Shown one piece after another: positions 1 to 9,774 of a stretch of 64,000 nt of DNA; within the stretch, counting starts at the first letter, position 1, and each line of letters starts with the position of its first letter. The DNA is from SAR86 cluster bacterium. Lineage in GTDB: Bacteria; Pseudomonadota; Gammaproteobacteria; Pseudomonadales; Pseudohongiellaceae. Both the position numbers and the translations under genes were made by a program. The stretch lies in NCBI GenBank assembly GCA_002401885.1, contig NVUL01000001.1, positions 32,966-96,965 on the forward strand, given 5' to 3'. Under the pieces are notes generated by a model that saw only the letters and a list, made by a program, of their open reading frames with translations, had not been told where the DNA came from and made no database searches.

Positions 1-675
1 CTGCAACAGACCGATTCTATCCAAATACTCTACAGTCTGCAGCGTCGCATCCAGAATGGCCTTAGCCAAGTCAGCCTCGGGATCGAGAGGTAACGGAGTA
101 AGTCGGCTGAACATTAGTTTGTTATCGGAAATTAGCGACTGGCGAATACCGTTTCGCTGCCAGTTTACTAAGAGAAATTCTTCACTCGTTTCTAGACCGA
201 GCTCCCTAGCAACTTTACAAATAGCGAACGCGGGAGACGTAATGCTCTTGATGGACACCTGCTCTTGCAGAAGGAGTCGAACCCAGTTGTCTACATTCCT
301 AGTTTGGGTTATCGCACTGAACAGAACCCTATCGTCACGGCGTCCGGTTTTTTCTCTACCAAGCACCTTGGCGGAACGAAACTCGACGTTTCGAAAATGC
401 TGCTCAAGCTTCCTAGTCAGGAATGATTTTCTGTCGTAGGGGCTTACATGGACAACTTTCTCCACTATAAAGTCTTCGGCAGGAGAATCTACAACCAGGG
501 ATATTTGCGTAAGTGACTCGTCGATGATGTAGGTTCTAAATTTGTCGTGACCAACATCATCGTCGATAAATACACCTAGCCTCATCAGACGGTCATTATC
601 CAGGCCATACACAGTCAATCCCTCAAAATTTATGAGGATTATGCGCTTCTCTGATGATGAGCCGAGACCTAACAT
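1..675 (-). CDS. Partial CDS (C-terminus beyond window), likely pilus/MSHA-associated protein of unknown family
   Basis: Manual reverse-strand translation from ATG at 675 (MLGLGSSSEKRIILINFEGLTVYGLDNDRLMRLGVF...) stays open to base 1; 20 nt downstream of the mshG-like start in the same direction; not in the ORF track, probably because it has no stop in the window. Confidence 0.75.
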   Translation of the reverse strand, partial: MLGLGSSSEKRIILINFEGLTVYGLDNDRLMRLGVFIDDDVGHDKFRTYIIDESLTQISLVVDSPAEDFIVEKVVHVSPYDRKSFLTRKLEQHFRNVEFRSAKVLGREKTGRRDDRVLFSAITQTRNVDNWVRLLLQEQVSIKSITSPAFAICKVARELGLETSEEFLLVNWQRNGIRQSLISDNKLMFSRLTPLPLDPEADLAKAILDATLQTVEYLDRIGLLQ

Positions 676-694
676 TACTTTCCCTACCCTTTCC

Positions 695-1900
695 TTAAAT
701 CGCCATATTGCTAATGGAGCTGTAAACTGGGCCCATGACCGACAGCATCACCCAGCCTAGAATGGCACCTAAAAGAACTGTCATTGCCGGCTGAATCATG
801 GCCTGTACTTTGTCGATTGAATCTTTAATATCACGCTCGTAAAAATAACTTACGTTCAACAACGCATTGTCCAACTGGCCGGTAGCCTCGCCAACTTTTA
901 TCATTCTTACAACTAAGGGAGGGAATAGCCCGGTATTGCGAAAACTTGTGGACACTCCCTTACCTTCCTGAATCTCATCGCGCGCCTTGCTCAAGGCATG
1001 ACGAATAGCTTCATTGCCCGAGGCACGCTCGGTAATCTCTATACACTTTAGGACGGGAATACCCGCCTTGTACAGCATCGCGAACAAATTGGCGAAACGC
1101 GACAATATAATTTTCTTCAATACCGGCCCAATCTGCCATGCCCGTAGCTTGAACGAATCGACCTGATAGCGCGCCTCGTAGCTCACGCTGGTTGAAGTTT
1201 TAATAGCAGCCCACATAGCCATTGGTACTAATGTAAATAGGTACCAGAAGTTAACAAAGAAATTCGAGGTAGCTATCAGCAGTTTCGTATGAGTAGGTAA
1301 TTCTTGACCGATGCCCTCTATAAAACTTACCAGTTGGGGCACCAGATAGACCATTAGAAAACCCACCACTGCCATCACTACCGCTCCTACGAATACTGGA
1401 AATATAAGCAACTTCTTAGTCGTGTTAATCAACTCATCATGCCATTTAATCATCTCGTTCAAGGAGAGGAATACATCGGGCAGCTGCCCGCTCTCTTCAC
1501 CTGCGGCAATCAAGTTACTAAACATGTCATCGAAAACTTTGGGATGCTCACCCAGAGCCTGCGAAAGTGTCATGCCCCCCTCAATGTCATCAATCACCTG
1601 CCCGATGACACGCCGAAAACTTGCCTGTTCAACGCTATCACGTAGATCGACAAGTCCATCGATTATCGAAACGCCAGAACGGGTTAATTGCTCCATGTGA
1701 AAACAGAAATTGATTAGGTCGATTCGTCGAATCGCACCACCGCCGAATAGGCTTCTCTTTTCTTCGACAAATTTGCATTTGATCAGGTCCATGCCCATTC
1801 GACTGAGCCGAAATTCGAGATCATTCTCGTTCGAGGCATCTAATGTCCCAAACTGATTTCGACCTTTGCTGTCGATTGCCTTGTAACTGAAGAGTGACAT
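695..1900 (-). CDS. mshG: Type II secretion / MSHA inner membrane protein (GspF/PilC/MshG-like)
   Basis: 401 aa; MSLFSYKAIDSKGRNQFGTLDA start and two GspF-like halves with TM segments. Confidence 0.85.
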   Translation of the reverse strand: MSLFSYKAIDSKGRNQFGTLDASNENDLEFRLSRMGMDLIKCKFVEEKRSLFGGGAIRRIDLINFCFHMEQLTRSGVSIIDGLVDLRDSVEQASFRRVIGQVIDDIEGGMTLSQALGEHPKVFDDMFSNLIAAGEESGQLPDVFLSLNEMIKWHDELINTTKKLLIFPVFVGAVVMAVVGFLMVYLVPQLVSFIEGIGQELPTHTKLLIATSNFFVNFWYLFTLVPMAMWAAIKTSTSVSYEARYQVDSFKLRAWQIGPVLKKIILSRFANLFAMLYKAGIPVLKCIEITERASGNEAIRHALSKARDEIQEGKGVSTSFRNTGLFPPLVVRMIKVGEATGQLDNALLNVSYFYERDIKDSIDKVQAMIQPAMTVLLGAILGWVMLSVMGPVYSSISNMAI

Positions 1901-1907
1901 AGAATGC

Positions 1908-3626
1908 TTAGTCTCCTAGTCTGTCGGTGAGATCTACGATACGAGTAATTTCATCCAGGCTAGTGGTACCATCGATAACGCGTCTACAGGCATCATCGGC
2001 AAGCGTCCTAAAGCCTTCCTCGGCAGCTGCCTGTTTGAGAGTATGAGCGGACGCATTCTCCGAGATAAGCCTTCGAAGATTGTCACTATTCTGCAGAATT
2101 TCAAGTATCGACGTACGTCCTTTGTAGCCAAGCCCAGAGCACTTAGTACAACCAACGGCCTGATATATTTGCGTTTGGGTGTCATTTGCATCGAGCTTGA
2201 GCAGCGTGCGCTCCAGATCACCAAGTTCTTGCGGCTGCTTGCATTCGGCGCAGAGTCTGCGCACTAGTCGCTGACCGATAATTCCAATCAGATTCGCTGA
2301 AAGAAGGTCTGGCAACACGTCGAGGTCCGTGAGTCGTGGCACTGAGCCGATCGCCGAGTTGGTATGCAGAGTTGAGAATACTTGATGGCCTGTCATCGCG
2401 GCACGGAAGGCCATTTCTGCTGTTACGTTGTCACGAATCTCACCCACCAGAATTACATCTGGGTCCTGACGCATCATTGAGCGAATGCCTTCCGCGAAAT
2501 CCATCTTGGCCGCTGCATTGATTGAAGATTGACGAATCATTGGCATCGGATATTCGACCGGGTCTTCCATAGTCATTATATTGATGGCCTCCGTGTTGAT
2601 GTGATTCAACACAGAATAGAGCGTGGTGGTCTTCCCGCTACCGGTAGGGCCAGTCACGAGAATAACGCCCTCCGGCTTGGCGAGCATCATCTTGATCGCA
2701 TATAGGTTCTCTTCGCTCAGGCCCAGCGATTCTAGGGGGACGATGCCCTTACGTCTGTCCAGAATTCTGAGCACGATGTTTTCACCGTGTGTAGTGGGCT
2801 GGGCAGCAACTCTGAAATCGATCTGTCTGCCGATCAATGTGAGAGAAATCCGCCCATCTTGTGGCGCTCTCGATTCGGCTATATTCATACCACTGATTAC
2901 CTTTAGCCGCACGACCATCGCTGCCCAATAGCTCTTGTGCAGACTTCTAATCTGACGCAGTACGCCGTCGACACGATAGCGAATTCTTAGAAAGGCTTCT
3001 TCCGGCTCGAAGTGAATATCCGAGGCCCCCTGTTGTACCGCATCTGCCATCAATGCGTTGATGAGACGTACCATGGGATGATGGTATTGGTCGCCCTCAG
3101 TCTGCAGATTATCTAGATCTATCTCGCCGGTTTCGATTTCTTCCAAAATTCCATCGATGGATAGATTGAAACCATAGATTTCTTCGATGGTGCCAGCTAT
3201 GTCAGTCTCGTTACCCAGCACTGGTTGAATCTGCAGCTTGCTATCATGCAGGGCGCGAATTTGATCGAGCGCAACAATATTGTAGGTGTCTGGCATCGCT
3301 ACCGTGAGTTCATGCAAAGCCGAGTTATATGAAAGTGGCAAAACCTTGTAGCGACGTGCAAGTTCTTGCGGAACCATTTTTATCGCGTCGGCATCGATTA
3401 CGGAGCCGGTTACATCGACAGTGGAGTAGCCGGTATTCTCACTCAAGGCATCTCGAATAATGGAATCTGTTACGAAACCTAAGTGGATAAGAACGGCGCC
3501 TATACGCTTTCCAAGATTCTCTTGCTCTAAGAGTGCGATCGTTAATTGATCCGGAGTGATAATTCCCTTCTCGATCAATGCATCACCGAGTTGTTTCTTA
3601 CCAGTAGATTTAGGTTTCTCACTCAT
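1908..3626 (-). CDS. mshE: MSHA/T2SS assembly ATPase (GspE/PulE/MshE-like) with N-terminal MshEN-like domain
   Basis: Walker A GPTGSGKTTTLYS, Walker B VGEIRD, Cys-rich CAECKQ...CTKCSGLGYKGR; N-terminal QLGDALIEKGIITPDQLTIALLEQ. Confidence 0.9.
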   Translation of the reverse strand: MSEKPKSTGKKQLGDALIEKGIITPDQLTIALLEQENLGKRIGAVLIHLGFVTDSIIRDALSENTGYSTVDVTGSVIDADAIKMVPQELARRYKVLPLSYNSALHELTVAMPDTYNIVALDQIRALHDSKLQIQPVLGNETDIAGTIEEIYGFNLSIDGILEEIETGEIDLDNLQTEGDQYHHPMVRLINALMADAVQQGASDIHFEPEEAFLRIRYRVDGVLRQIRSLHKSYWAAMVVRLKVISGMNIAESRAPQDGRISLTLIGRQIDFRVAAQPTTHGENIVLRILDRRKGIVPLESLGLSEENLYAIKMMLAKPEGVILVTGPTGSGKTTTLYSVLNHINTEAINIMTMEDPVEYPMPMIRQSSINAAAKMDFAEGIRSMMRQDPDVILVGEIRDNVTAEMAFRAAMTGHQVFSTLHTNSAIGSVPRLTDLDVLPDLLSANLIGIIGQRLVRRLCAECKQPQELGDLERTLLKLDANDTQTQIYQAVGCTKCSGLGYKGRTSILEILQNSDNLRRLISENASAHTLKQAAAEEGFRTLADDACRRVIDGTTSLDEITRIVDLTDRLGD

Positions 3627-5430
3627 CGTTGCCGTTTCCTGCCATGTTCGCGAGGCGGCTTCTGACCGCAGTTAGATCGAATCCTGCTGGATGATTCGCT
3701 GAATAACCCAATGCTTCGCGATAGTAGTTCTGTGCCGGCTCACTCTGATTCAGGTGTTCCAGGCTCACCGCCAGGTTAAACGCGTAGTCTGGATTTACTA
3801 GACCATTTAGAAGCGCGTCGGACTTAGCCAACTGTAAAGCTCTGAAGTAGGCTTGCTGAGCCTCGGACCAGCGTTGATTCGATGCTAGAAAGTTGCCATA
3901 AGCATAGGAGAGTGCAGCAACATCTGGGTGCTCATTGAGTAAGCGTTTAAGTTCAGCCTCCTGCTCGGAGGGACTGCCCGCCGGCAATAGTTCCATTAAT
4001 CCTGCACGTGCAATCGGGTCACTAGGATTGCGCGCCAGTAATCTAGAGTAGAGATCCAGGGCTTCTGTTAAGTTTCCATTTCGCGCCGTAATATTTGCAA
4101 GACCTAACAATGCGTCGCGCTGCCTAGGATCGCTAGCTAGTGTCTGACGATACAACACTTCGGCCTGATCGAGAGAGCCCTGTTGATAGGCCGCATAGGC
4201 TCGATCCACATTCGGATCGACTATCGCAACAGTCTCCTGTTTCCTGAAGCTAATTAAATTTGTAGGCTCCGCCGATTGAACGCCAATATTGGCAACAGGC
4301 TGAATTATAACCTCAGACGCAACAGCAACTGTTGGAGTATCGCCGATGATTGTCGTGGCCGTTTCAGGCTGCGGCATCTCTTCCACTATTGTCTCGGGCT
4401 GTAAGTTTGCCGCACTTCGACTCGCCTCAGGTACAGCCAGGATCTCAAGCACCGGGAGTTCGATGAGAGTATCTGCCACTGACGCTACTGCAGAAGTATC
4501 GCCAGTTTCCACATCAACGCCTCCTGGGATGACCAATTTCTCCGGCACACTGTCTGCAATATTGACCGCCGCCGTCTCCTCGGCTTCAGTAACATTAACA
4601 GCGTCAATGGACAATTGATTCCCGTCCGCTTCTGAGGAGACTCCGTCATCCACAAATTCTGTTGTCGAGTAGCTTCCCGCTGGGATATTGAACGTCGATT
4701 CCTGATTTAGAGAGACATAGAAATAAGCGGAAAGCGCAACAACAACGAGCCCTGATACGCCGCCTGCTGCGACCCTCATATTGACGTTTTTTAGTAGCGG
4801 TGACTTCTTTGCGGCGAAAACACTGCGGGCGGTTCTTCGCCCGGGCTCGTCTCTATCCCTCGCTCGCTCTCTAGCCTGCTCTGCACCCTTGGCGATCACG
4901 CGAGAATTCTGCATCTTGACAGATTTTACTGAGCCCGATGCCCCAACTATCGCTGTATCTGGGGCCGCCTCTTCGCCGGTAGTTGTATTGTCCTCTTCGC
5001 TCTCAAAACTATCGAAGTCGAAGGCCCCGTGCACAGATTTTGGTTCTTGCTGTTGTTCTGGCTCGGGCGATGCTTTCTCAACACTAGCCGCATCTCCACG
5101 GGAAGGACTTTGTTCTAAATCCGTGTCACTGCCGGCCGCGGATTCTTTAGCAGCTCCAACCGAAGTTGGCAGCACATAATCATCTTCGTCTTCAAATTTG
5201 ATTGCGGCTTCGAGGTTGGGTACAGCCGAACGCGTAGAAACTTCTTCTATGGCTTCCATGCTGAGTTTGATTTCAGATGCGGGGGAATCTTCCGAAACTT
5301 TTTCGGCCACTACACTCGCCTGCTGCGTTACATCAGCGGCGGCAGGAACAGCTTCTTCGGACTTATTCTCTTGCGCGGCCTTCTTCTTCGCTTCCTCGGC
5401 CTTGCGCAGCGCGTCCATCAATAAACTCAT
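3619..5430 (-). CDS. TPR-containing membrane protein, MshN-like
   Basis: 603 aa; MSLLMDALRKAEEAKKKAA start, acidic linker, one TM segment, C-terminal TPR repeats; 8 nt overlap with the downstream GspE-like gene. Confidence 0.75.
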   Translation of the reverse strand: MSLLMDALRKAEEAKKKAAQENKSEEAVPAAADVTQQASVVAEKVSEDSPASEIKLSMEAIEEVSTRSAVPNLEAAIKFEDEDDYVLPTSVGAAKESAAGSDTDLEQSPSRGDAASVEKASPEPEQQQEPKSVHGAFDFDSFESEEDNTTTGEEAAPDTAIVGASGSVKSVKMQNSRVIAKGAEQARERARDRDEPGRRTARSVFAAKKSPLLKNVNMRVAAGGVSGLVVVALSAYFYVSLNQESTFNIPAGSYSTTEFVDDGVSSEADGNQLSIDAVNVTEAEETAAVNIADSVPEKLVIPGGVDVETGDTSAVASVADTLIELPVLEILAVPEASRSAANLQPETIVEEMPQPETATTIIGDTPTVAVASEVIIQPVANIGVQSAEPTNLISFRKQETVAIVDPNVDRAYAAYQQGSLDQAEVLYRQTLASDPRQRDALLGLANITARNGNLTEALDLYSRLLARNPSDPIARAGLMELLPAGSPSEQEAELKRLLNEHPDVAALSYAYGNFLASNQRWSEAQQAYFRALQLAKSDALLNGLVNPDYAFNLAVSLEHLNQSEPAQNYYREALGYSANHPAGFDLTAVRSRLANMAGNGNDE

Positions 5431-5465
5431 GGAGTCTTCTCAGTTAATTCGTGGTGACGTCGTCT

Positions 5466-7082
5466 TTAGAATGCTAGCCGAGCATTCCGGCTGGTATCAG
5501 AATTTGAAGCCGTTGGAAGATACTCTCTAAAATTCTCAAAATCACCCTCTATGCTAGGCTGCCTAATAACAACCGGACGGATGAAAATAATTAGCTCTGT
5601 CTTGACCAAGTTTTCATCTTTCTGGCTAAACAAATTGCCTACAATTGGAAGACGGTTCAGTCCGGGCAAACCTGAGTTGCTGTTCTCGACCGTGTCTTGC
5701 ATCAAACCACCTAGAATCGCTATCTGCCCACTTTCGACTTTTAGTATGGATTCAATCTCGCGAATCTGAACCTCCGGTATCTGGTTGATGACGTTCTCCT
5801 GAGCCAAGGCAGGGTTCGGGTCATTAACGAAACGAATTATGCGGGATATAGTCGGTCGTACGTTCAGCGTGACTTGATCGTTCTCGCTTATCTGCGGAGT
5901 CACCGCCATCGTAAAGCCGATGGGAACACTATGGACTTCACTAGTGAAGACGGTCGGAGTTCCTGGGCCGGCCGCACTCGCCGCGACGCCGGGCTCGACC
6001 GAGATCGTAAAATAAATTCTGCTGTCGACAACTCTGAGCATCGCCGTTTGATTATTGAGAGCCATAATCTTCGGGCTAGACAATACTTTCGTTTCACCGA
6101 ACTGAGATAGTAACCTAACCGTTGAGGTGATCGCATCAGGCCCTGCCGACTTGTCTATGGTTAAGACATTTGTTGGCGTAGAAGCCAAGTTTAGGCCCAG
6201 TAAATCCTGGGTAAAGCTTACCTGTCCGTTATCTCTCGCGAGCAGGGACCAATCAACTCCAGACTGGAATCGATCATTTAGATTTACTTCAACGATAGTC
6301 GCCTCAATCAGCACCTGATAAAGAGCTCGGGTTCGAACCGTCTCGATAAAGGTGAAGACGTCTTCATGCTGGCGGTTCGTTGCGCGAACAGTGACCAGGC
6401 CGCTCTCAGGACTCATTATAATGGAACTGCTACTATCACCCTCTGCACTTTCGCCAAGTATAGTCGCTAAGTTAGATTCCAACATCTGCCAAAAATCATT
6501 ATTTGAAACTTGGCTTAACGTCGAAGTGGAAGTATTGGTTTCATCGCCTCCTACGCCAGAGGCTACCGCAACTGTAGACTGCGCATTCCTAGCTACGTTG
6601 ACATAGTCGATTCGGTAGTTACGCAACTCTGGTAGGTCGGCCTCTACAGTCAGATAGTCTTCGCGCTCGAAATCCCAGACTATTGATACCTGCCTAGCGA
6701 GCCGATCGAGAATTTGCGGCAGGGTCTGATCAATCGCGTTCAAGCTAACAGAGCCGGTTACTGCGGAGTGCACATCGATATTGATGTCCGCGTCTCTCGC
6801 CATAGCGAATAGCAGCTGCCTAACCTCGACATCTTGTACAACCACCGAATAGAGCGCTAAGGGTGCTTCCGATTGCGGGGCAGTTACTGCGGGCAATGGC
6901 CTGACGATATTTGGGATGTTTGATTCGGGAGCCGCTTCAGGCGCGGCGAGGTGCCTGCCATCGACGGGTCGTTCCCCGATGGCGTCCGCGGGGTCAAACT
7001 GCAATGTGTCACAAGCCGAGAGCAGCGCTAAACTAAAGGCGATGCTCAAAATTTTTCGATCAACGTTCAACATACAGATCAC
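5466..7082 (-). CDS. mshL: Secretin (GspD/PilQ/MshL-like)
   Basis: Lipoprotein-like N-terminus (LLSACDT); secretin core LIEATIVEVNLND...VLSSPKIMALNNQTA...GGLMQD...GLPGLNRLPIVGNLF. Confidence 0.9.
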   Translation of the reverse strand: MICMLNVDRKILSIAFSLALLSACDTLQFDPADAIGERPVDGRHLAAPEAAPESNIPNIVRPLPAVTAPQSEAPLALYSVVVQDVEVRQLLFAMARDADINIDVHSAVTGSVSLNAIDQTLPQILDRLARQVSIVWDFEREDYLTVEADLPELRNYRIDYVNVARNAQSTVAVASGVGGDETNTSTSTLSQVSNNDFWQMLESNLATILGESAEGDSSSSIIMSPESGLVTVRATNRQHEDVFTFIETVRTRALYQVLIEATIVEVNLNDRFQSGVDWSLLARDNGQVSFTQDLLGLNLASTPTNVLTIDKSAGPDAITSTVRLLSQFGETKVLSSPKIMALNNQTAMLRVVDSRIYFTISVEPGVAASAAGPGTPTVFTSEVHSVPIGFTMAVTPQISENDQVTLNVRPTISRIIRFVNDPNPALAQENVINQIPEVQIREIESILKVESGQIAILGGLMQDTVENSNSGLPGLNRLPIVGNLFSQKDENLVKTELIIFIRPVVIRQPSIEGDFENFREYLPTASNSDTSRNARLAF

Positions 7083-8803
7083 TCCAGGATCAGGCCGGCA
7101 ATGCTATTGTTTATGTTGCATTCAACACTGCTCATATTCTGCACAAAAGGTTCGAATTCATAGATAGTCGCTGGAAGCCCCTCGATAAAATCTTGCGCAA
7201 GACTTACGCCGTCGAAATTCCCATACTTGATAGTCCAATAACTACGGTTGCTGTTGCTGGACATACAGACGTAACTGTCAGCCAGATAATCATGCTCGTC
7301 GAGTATTTGTAGGAATGATTCTGCAAATTCCAAATTGCTAGCATCCCCAGAAAGGAACTGCACGGTATATCCGCCACCTTCAGAACTCCTCAGCCAGTCG
7401 ATAGATGCAAGCACGCGATTCTGCAGCTTGCCTCCTGATGCCGATCTGCCGAAACCCATTTCAGCGGGAGTGAGCTGTTGCTCTGCAGGCGTGGCCACGA
7501 TGTTATTAACCCAACCAGGCTGAACAAATCCTTCTGCCAGGCTAGGCTCAATACGTACGACTTCCTCGGGAGCAACTGCAATTCGAGCTCGGCTTGCCCT
7601 CTCGGCGCCATCTACTAACCCTGCTGCGACTGTAGCTGCATGTGCTGCTACGTTTAGCTGATTAACGTCACCTTCAACCGGCATGGGAGGGAACTGAGGC
7701 TTCTGAGACTGTGGCCATTGTTCTTGCTCGAGTTCTACGACTATTTCTTCATCACCATCTTCGACGATTGATATGCGGACAGGATTGCTTGCTGGCTGTT
7801 GTTCCAGGAACTTGCCGCTAAACTGATCAATCACTTGTGACTGCATTGCTATGCTACCCGCCTGCGGCCAGACAACGAACGCAACTGCCAAAACAGCGGC
7901 CAACATACCAGCACTAACTACACGCAGAGGTGAAAACAGGGTACGCAGCGCTGCGGTTAGGTAGTCGCTATCGCAGATGGCTGCCCATACATGATGCGCA
8001 GTGATTAGCGGAGACGTGCCCCCGTTTAATTCACTGCCAGCTAGCACGTCCTCGGCAAATGCAGCCAGCAGTGCCTTATCTACAAGTATATTAATACGTC
8101 GCGTAAGGCCTCCCGAGGCCTTCGACACTAGCCATTCGGCACTTCTCGTAAGCAACTGTGGACAGGGACAACCTGCAGCTCCCAGACGAAAACGCACATA
8201 TTCCGACAGTTCATTCGTAGTCAGCGGATTCAGGTGAAAACTATGAGTGATACGCTCGCGAAGCTGACGTATATTCTTCGAGCTCAGATTCTTATCCAGT
8301 TCAGGTTGACCGAAAAGAATAATCTGCATCAACTTGTCGACTTGTGTTTCGAGATTACTGAACAGCCGAATCTCTTCCAGAGTTTCTACCGACATACCCT
8401 GAGCTTCTTCGATGATAACGAGGACTCTTCTATTCGCCGTATGCTGTTTGATAAGGTAATTTTGTAGCTGCTGCATAACCAACAGCTTCGATGTATCGCG
8501 TCTCACCGGCAGCTTCAATTCAAATGCGATGGCATACAGAACTTCATCTGGACTGAGCCTAGGGTTAGCGAGGTAGACAATTTCTGTGGTTTCCGGCAAA
8601 CGTTCTTCCAGCATGCGGCAGAGCATCGTTTTTCCGCTGCCAACCTCGCCTACTACCTTGAGAATTCCTTCGCCACTCTCGATTGCAAATAGCATTGCAT
8701 CGAGCACTACGCCCCTACCCTGATTGCCACCGGAAAAAAACAACGATGTGTCGGGCGTAATACGGAACGGATGTCTTTCGAGTGAAAAATAATCCAAGTA
8801 CAT
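7079..8803 (-). CDS. mshM: ExeA/MshM-like AAA ATPase with C-terminal transmembrane/periplasmic region
   Basis: MYLDYFSLERHPFRITPDTSLFF start (8803) and GEVGSGKTMLCR Walker A; 4 nt overlap with the secretin gene; ORF-track start (8848) trimmed. Confidence 0.85.
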   Translation of the reverse strand: MYLDYFSLERHPFRITPDTSLFFSGGNQGRGVVLDAMLFAIESGEGILKVVGEVGSGKTMLCRMLEERLPETTEIVYLANPRLSPDEVLYAIAFELKLPVRRDTSKLLVMQQLQNYLIKQHTANRRVLVIIEEAQGMSVETLEEIRLFSNLETQVDKLMQIILFGQPELDKNLSSKNIRQLRERITHSFHLNPLTTNELSEYVRFRLGAAGCPCPQLLTRSAEWLVSKASGGLTRRINILVDKALLAAFAEDVLAGSELNGGTSPLITAHHVWAAICDSDYLTAALRTLFSPLRVVSAGMLAAVLAVAFVVWPQAGSIAMQSQVIDQFSGKFLEQQPASNPVRISIVEDGDEEIVVELEQEQWPQSQKPQFPPMPVEGDVNQLNVAAHAATVAAGLVDGAERASRARIAVAPEEVVRIEPSLAEGFVQPGWVNNIVATPAEQQLTPAEMGFGRSASGGKLQNRVLASIDWLRSSEGGGYTVQFLSGDASNLEFAESFLQILDEHDYLADSYVCMSSNSNRSYWTIKYGNFDGVSLAQDFIEGLPATIYEFEPFVQNMSSVECNINNSIAGLILE

Positions 8804-9000
8804 TTTTGCGTGGCTCCTGCCAGATACAGACTCTAAGCACAGACACATTTCGCGCGCCCAACACCAAGGCCTGATAAAAAAAACCAGTTCTAGTCATAGT
8901 ATCGGGCAGGTTCAGGAGAAATTGACTAAAATCGCGGGATTTAACCGCCTTTTTGGGGTCGAGGACGCAATTGAGACAGATTGCGGGAGAATCAGGGAAT

Positions 9001-9660
9001 TCAGGGGTTTGTCTCTTCTCCCAATTCGAATTCTGCAAGGATTTGTGACTCATTACGGGCATCCTCAACCCAAACGGATAAAGCGGTATTTTGCTGCATT
9101 GTTCTTATGTATTCCTGGCTGGAATCGGAAAGCTCAATGCCATAGGTAGTGAGGCGCATTACGATAGGCGCGAACATACAATCGGCCACAGAAAACTCCC
9201 CGAAGAGATATTCGCCGCGCGGAAAGAACTTAGCCCTCGCATCGCTAAACAGCTGGTCCACCCGTCTACAGTCTGCTTCGGCCGCCGCAGTGATCTCTAG
9301 TCTCTTTCGAGCTCTGCAGTTCATGGGCATCTCGGAACGAATCGCCATGAAGCCGGAATGCATCTCGCTACAATAGGCGCGGCATAGTGCGCGCTCCTCA
9401 ATGTTCCTGGGCCAAGCCGACCCTTGTAGGTATTTTTCTGATACATACTCACAAATAGCCAGTGAATCCCAGATTGTGCTATCGCCATCCTTCAGCACAG
9501 GCACACGCAGCGTTGGCGAATACTGCGCAAGCTCCTGCTGGTACCCCTCGGTAAAGAGCGCAATGCAAATTTCCTCGAAAGGGATATCGAAGTGCTTTAG
9601 CAACAGCCAAGGCCGCAGCGACCAAGCTGAATAGTTCTTGCTACCGATAACTAGTTGCAC
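9001..9660 (-). CDS. Glutathione S-transferase family protein
   Basis: MQLVIGSKNYSAWSLRPWLLLKHFDIPFEEI N-terminal thioredoxin-like GST domain; ~219 aa. Confidence 0.85.
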   Translation of the reverse strand: MQLVIGSKNYSAWSLRPWLLLKHFDIPFEEICIALFTEGYQQELAQYSPTLRVPVLKDGDSTIWDSLAICEYVSEKYLQGSAWPRNIEERALCRAYCSEMHSGFMAIRSEMPMNCRARKRLEITAAAEADCRRVDQLFSDARAKFFPRGEYLFGEFSVADCMFAPIVMRLTTYGIELSDSSQEYIRTMQQNTALSVWVEDARNESQILAEFELGEETNP

Positions 9661-9704
9661 AATCGCTCCCCCACTCCCACTTTGTTGAAACTTCCTCTAC
9701 ATTA

Positions 9705-9747
9705 CAAAAAAAGCCTGACCATTGCGAAATGATCAGGCTTTTTTTGC
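9705..9747. terminator. Bidirectional intrinsic terminator
   Basis: aaaaaaagcctgacc...gatcaggcttttttt hairpin with T tract between two minus-strand genes. Confidence 0.8.
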
Positions 9748-9774
9748 GGCGCTACAGACTTTAGAATCAACGCT

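Noticed and set aside
56-439. 127 aa plus-strand ORF at the left edge
   Set aside because: Antisense to a continuous minus-strand frame (1-675) that fits the operon better
8715-9068. 117 aa minus-strand ORF between GST and mshM-like genes
   Set aside because: Overlaps the mshM-like start and the GST end in another frame; no recognisable domain
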